NCBI RefSeq assembly: GCF_900324465.2
Contig: NC_046627.1
Location: 7,903,610 to 7,967,609 of the forward strand
Origin: Anabas testudineus
Taxonomy: Eukaryota; Chordata; Actinopteri; Anabantiformes; Anabantidae
Direction: 5' to 3'
DNA length: 64,000 nt
Shown here: one piece after another, positions 60,028-64,000 of the stretch
Layout: the number at the start of each line of letters is the position of its first letter
Numbering within the stretch: position 1 is the stretch's first letter
The notes under the pieces: generated by a model
The model's database searches: none
What the model was told of the DNA's origin: nothing
What the model saw: only the letters and a program-made list of their open reading frames with translations
Made by a program: the position numbers and the translations under genes

Positions 60028-60179
60028 GATGTGTGTACAGGAGCAATCGAGGTAAAAATACAATTATGAACAAAGAAAATGTCCAAATCATCACCTTCAT
60101 TCTGAGAGAGGAGAGCACAGGATGGAGTATAAGGTCACAGGACAGATATGAAGGAGCACGTCCATGTTTGACTTCATGT

Positions 60180-61700
60180 GTCATCAGAAGCAGTTAAAAG
60201 TCTCTTCTTCTTCTTTTCCTGTCAGCTGTTTCCTTTCAGTTGTCTCCACAGTGAATCATCTGCCTCTATATAACCCTCTGCTCTGCTTCCTCTTCTCTCA
60301 CACCAACTAACTTCATGTCCTCTCTCCCTGCCGCTGTCTCTAAGTCGTACAGCATCGCTGGTCTCACCACCACCTTTTCCTTACATTCTCTCTGATCCAC
60401 ACTCCTGACACTTTTCTCCACCCGTCCACACGTCTCTTCACCTCTTTCCCACACTTTCCGTTGCTCTGACCCGTTGACCCGTCAGTACTTAAAGTCCTGG
60501 ACCTTTACCTCTGCTCCCTGTAACCTCACTGTTCCACCAGTTTCCTCTCATTCACACTCAGGTCTTCTGTTTTGCTGCTTCTAACCTTAATTTCTCTGCT
60601 TTCCAGAGCACACCTCCACCTCTCTACCTCCACCTGCTCCCTGCTCTCCCCACAGAACACAATGTCATCTGCAAACATCATAGTCCATGGAGATTCCTGT
60701 CTAACCTCAACTATCAGCCTGTCCATCACCAGAGCAAACAAGAAGAGGCTCAGAGCTGATCATTGATGCAGACCCACCTCCACCTTGAACTCCTCTGTCT
60801 CACCTACAGCTCACCTCACCACCGTCTTACAGCTCTCATAGATGTCCTCCACTACTCTGACAAACTTCTCTGCCACTTCCTCATGAAAACCACTGCTCCT
60901 CTCTGTAACGTGCTTCTTCTAGATTTACAAAGACACAATACAGCTCCTTTTGTCCATCTCTGTACTTCTCCATCAGCATCTTCAGAGCAAATACTGCATC
61001 TGTTCTACTCTTTCTTTGCTGCTCACCTCTGTCCCTTCGCCCAGCTTCCACTACTCTCTCACAAATTCATTGTATGGCTCATCAGCTTTATTCCTCTGTA
61101 GTTGCCACAGCTCTGCACATCTCCCTTGTCTCCTCCTAGGCAGAAACTCTACGTCCACTTCTCCTAGACACTTCCATACCTCTACAGGTCTGTCATCAGG
61201 ATCACCTGTCTTTCCACTCTTCAGCCACCTCCTCACCTCTTCGTTTTCTTTCATCTTCCTCATTAATCAACTCCTCAAAGTACTCCTTCAGTGGTTCCTG
61301 GCACCTGTCATTACATTTCCACCCTTATCTTTTATCACCCTAACATGCTGTACATCCTTCCCATCTGTCTCTCTTTGCTTTACCAACCTGTACAAATCCA
61401 CCTCTCTTACTGTCCAACCCAGTACACAAGTCCTCCTATGTCCTTTGTTTGTCCTTAGCCACCTCTACCTTCACCTGTGTCTCCCTGTCCTCCTGTCTAC
61501 TCTCTTCAGTCCTCTCAGAGTCCTACTTAGCTAACCTCTTTCTCTGTTTACACTTCTGGACTTCCTCATTCCTCCACCAAGTCTCCTTGTCTATGTTTCA
61601 TTTTCCTAACGAAACACAAAGTACCCTCCTACCTGTCTCTCTGATCACATTAGCTGTCATTGTCCAGTCATCTGAAAACATTTCCTGACCACCGAAAGAA
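60180..61700 (-). mobile_element. old RTE-type LINE, uninterrupted decayed copy
   Basis: Minus-strand pieces run from the linker near 61.69 kb (VDLYRLVKQRETDGKDVQHV at about 61.37 kb) through KSGKTGDPDDRPVEVWKCLG (61.2 kb) and FALVMDRL, ESPWTMMFADDIVFCGES (60.7 kb) to KVVVRPAMLYDLETA (60.4 kb). Many stops and frame changes are present. Same element as the split copy at 44.05-44.40 and 48.61-48.96 kb. Confidence 0.82.
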
Positions 61701-61737
61701 GCAGCTTAAAGTGAGATCTGACAACAAAGATTCACTG

Positions 61738-61930
61738 GTCAATTTATTAAATCACTTTTAGCTAAATCGTCTTTATTAAAAAGTTGCCTGATTGTTACAG
61801 TTATCAGTTGATGTCTAAAAAGGAAAATCTAATTATCAAAGTAACAAACAACAAAAAATTAAACATTAGAAAAAGGCAGGAATTAAAAACAAGATAACAA
61901 GATTAATATATTATCATTAAAAAAAATTGT
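61738..61930 (-). repeat. zinc-finger 3' flank, copy 2 of 3
   Basis: Partial match to 49450-49690 and 63775-64000 (TTTATTAAATCACTTTTAGC, TTGCCTGATTGTTACAGTT). As at 48.96 kb, it lies just to the right of an old RTE copy, so LINE and flank were duplicated together. Confidence 0.6.
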
Positions 61931-62340
61931 ATCTGCTAGAAAAACAAAAAAGAAAATACATTGCTATAAAATTTTAAAGAAACACTTTTGAATCAGTGTT
62001 AAACACCAAGTCAGTTAAATTTCTGGGATATTACTCTGATTAACAACCTCCTCTGCTACTTGCAACCAGTTTCAGCCGCTTTGGTGTTAATGAAATTAAC
62101 CACTGAACCACTGGGTTCACTGGGTGAACTAGAGGGGCAACAATGAGATGGCCCCCTAAAACGAGAATGGTTTTTCAGGTGGAGGACACTGACATTTTTT
62201 CTCTCCTCATTGCGTCTATTTTTTCACTAATTTTGCATTTGTCCAGGGTCAGTGTCACTACTGGTAGCATGAGGTGATACCTGGACCTTACTTGGGTTAA
62301 ACAGACAGTCCAACTCCTTCAGGATAGTATATCAGTACCT

Positions 62341-62880
62341 GCCATTTTCAGGTTTGCGGTGTCTCCCAACACATTTTCAAGAGCATGGAGAAGAGTCCAG
62401 GAGACAGTTTCTTTAAGAGAGCTGGACGGGGCCGTAGAAGGTCCTTAACCAATCAACAGGACCAGTATCTGATCCTTTGATTAAGGAGGAACAAGATGAG
62501 CACTGTCAGAGCCAAATTATGTCCTCTTGTGGGCCCTGTGCTCACTGTCCGGCACCATGGAGCTTGATTGGCATTTGCCATACAGTAGACATTACAACAG
62601 TAGAATTGGCAGATCCATCGCTGGGCCTATGTGCTGTTCACTAATGAGAGCAGGTTCACTCTCAGCACGTGACAGACGTGAACAGGTCTGGCAAAGCTGT
62701 GGAGAACTTCTGCCTGTAACATTGTTCTGTATGATTGGTTTGGTGGTGGATCGGTGATGGTCTGGCACTCAAGGTGACAGACCTCCGTCTGTCACCTTGA
62801 GTGCCATTAGTAATTGAGATGAAATCCTTGGACCCACTGTCAGACCCTACACTGGTGCAGTGAACAGATGGAAAAACTAG
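62341..62880 (+). mobile_element. Tc1/mariner transposase relic
   Basis: Across frames the plus strand reads a degenerate Tc1-like transposase: SFFKRAGRGRRRSLTNQQDQ (DNA-binding part), then WAYVLFTNESRFTLST, DRREQVWQSCGE and, near the end, DEILGPTVRPYTGAV, all recognisable Tc1 blocks. Stops and frame changes throughout. A perfect hairpin lies inside it at 62763-62806. Confidence 0.7.
62763..62806. repeat. 20-bp perfect inverted repeat with a 4-base loop
   Basis: The arm GGCACTCAAGGTGACAGAC (plus one leading T) is followed by CTCC and its exact reverse complement. The right arm replaces sequence expected in the transposase, so it looks like a local inverted copy. Confidence 0.92.
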
Positions 62881-63774
62881 AGTAAAATCAGCAGTTTAAC
62901 TAGTGATGTTTGGTTGTTCGTTATTAAAATAAGTGAGTAAAAATTAACGTTGACCAGTTTTTCCCACCTGCAGTCTTGGTCCATGTATGAAGTACAGTTA
63001 ATTATTCAAGTAATAAGGTCCCTGATGCTGTGTTTAGCTGCAGTAAGTTGGGATGAAGAACTTGAGACTTGCTATTTGGTTCAGTCTCTTTGTCTCCACT
63101 TGGAAAACAAAATTAGAAAAAGGAAACCGGAGGACAGAACAAGTAACTTGGCTTTCACAATAAAACACCCAAGAGCATTTGTAGTGTCCAGCAACATGTT
63201 GTTGAGGAAAAAGTTAGTCTGTATGTGATTAGAAGAAGAAAGTCGTTTAAATTCACTGTGCATGTAGAACAGAACCGATTCCAGCTGTCACTGGATCAAA
63301 GGTGGTGTACTGTACCACATCACTCAATGTCCATATTACTCATTATACATCCAAATTAGTCATTGTATATCCATATTGAGAGTTATACTTTTACATTTAT
63401 TTCGATCATGAAACCACGTAACTTAAAGTGACCCTTATGAAACTTCCCTTTGCCCTTGTTAGACAGTGCTCCAGACTTTTATCTTAGGGAGTCAGACAGG
63501 ATGTCCTGGCATGGAATTGACCTCGAGACAAGAACCAACTGTAATGTCTCACAGACAATCATCATCTATTCACCTCTCCCTCCCATCTGAAATCCATAAA
63601 AACAACTGTATGTGTTAGATTCTTTCAGTATGTTTCTGTCAGTCGTGTGTTGATGTATTCATGCTCTCTGTGTAAGAAAATAAATTACTGCCTTATTAAT
63701 CTCATCGATGGTCCTGAGAAGTTTGTTGCAGAAGTTTTTCAGTTTTCTTCATCAGGTTTAAATAGTTAGTTAAT
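62881..63774. other. no gene recognised
   Basis: No coding exon seen. AATAAA occurs near 63680. Confidence 0.35.
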
Positions 63775-64000
63775 AGTTAAACACTGGTTAATTAAATCAC
63801 TTCAGGCTAAATAGTGACTATTTAAAAAGTTCCCTGATTGTTTTCATTTGATGTCTTAAAAAGAAATAAAATTGTTAATGTAAAAAACAATTCAACAATA
63901 TGATCACACAAAACATTTATTAGCAAAAAGCAGGAATTAAAAATAAAACATAAAAACAGTGTTTCTCCCAGAAGTTGATTCTACCTGTGATGGTGTCTGA
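63775..64000 (-). repeat. zinc-finger 3' flank, copy 3 of 3 (runs off the window)
   Basis: Closely matches 49450-49690, ending in CAGTGTTTCTCCCAGAAG, GATTCTACCTGTGATGG. At 49-52 kb this flank lies 1.3-1.5 kb downstream of a minus-strand zinc-finger exon, so a paralogous exon may begin 1-1.5 kb beyond the right edge. Confidence 0.6.

Noticed and set aside
63310-63735. A possible solo LTR-like segment (TATA-like CATAAAAACA and AATAAA in the right order)
   Set aside because: No matching ends or target duplication could be found, so it is not called.
1-64000. CRISPR array, prokaryotic operon or phage features
   Set aside because: The only regular repeats are the 904-bp tRNA units, microsatellites and transposons; intron structure shows a vertebrate genome.

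Overview
The window looks like teleost (percomorph-type) fish chromosomal DNA: genes are split by GT-AG introns, fish-specific immunoglobulin-superfamily (IgSF) receptors are present, and the repeats are typical fish families (L2-, RTE- and Rex1-like LINEs, Tc1 relics, a hAT non-autonomous element).

Layout. 1-4.5 kb: mostly empty, with a decayed C2H2 zinc-finger fragment. 4.8-11.4 kb (minus strand): a cluster of V-set IgSF exons, namely a signal exon, one V exon and a transmembrane exon, followed by four more V exons in tandem. 12.09-24.1 kb: 14 head-to-tail units of about 904 bp. Each carries one minus-strand tRNA-Asn(GTT) gene, and decayed tRNA copies lie at the right end. Shared variants show a higher-order period of three units. 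25.3-28.1 kb (minus): a second V-set receptor gene, with a hAT element and an RTE fragment in its introns. 30.2-32.8 kb (plus): a complete six-exon Fc-receptor-like gene (276 aa). 32.9-38.3 kb: LINE, SINE and Tc1 remnants. 38.38-42.71 kb (plus): a complete 13-exon secreted protein with VWF-D-like and ZP-C-like regions (588 aa).

44-49 kb: a three-level nest of LINEs, with a young 3.1-kb RTE element (19-bp target duplication) inside an L2-like copy inside an old RTE copy. 49.4-57.5 kb (minus): a C2H2 zinc-finger locus (12 intact fingers in the last exon, decayed fingers beyond the stop), with two nested LINEs in its presumed intron. 58.5-60.0 kb: a broken paralogue of the Fc-receptor-like gene. 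60.2-61.7 kb: an uninterrupted copy of the old RTE. 61.7-64 kb: a Tc1 relic and duplicated zinc-finger 3' flanks, suggesting another zinc-finger gene just past the right edge.

The coding genes fit an immune and mucosal-surface neighbourhood expanding by local duplication: V-set receptors, an Fc-receptor-like pair, a ZP-type secreted glycoprotein and a zinc-finger family. The tRNA array is functionally separate and is the most striking structure. Its units appear to be homogenised in blocks of three, and nearly all units lack the TTTT Pol III terminator that the first unit has.
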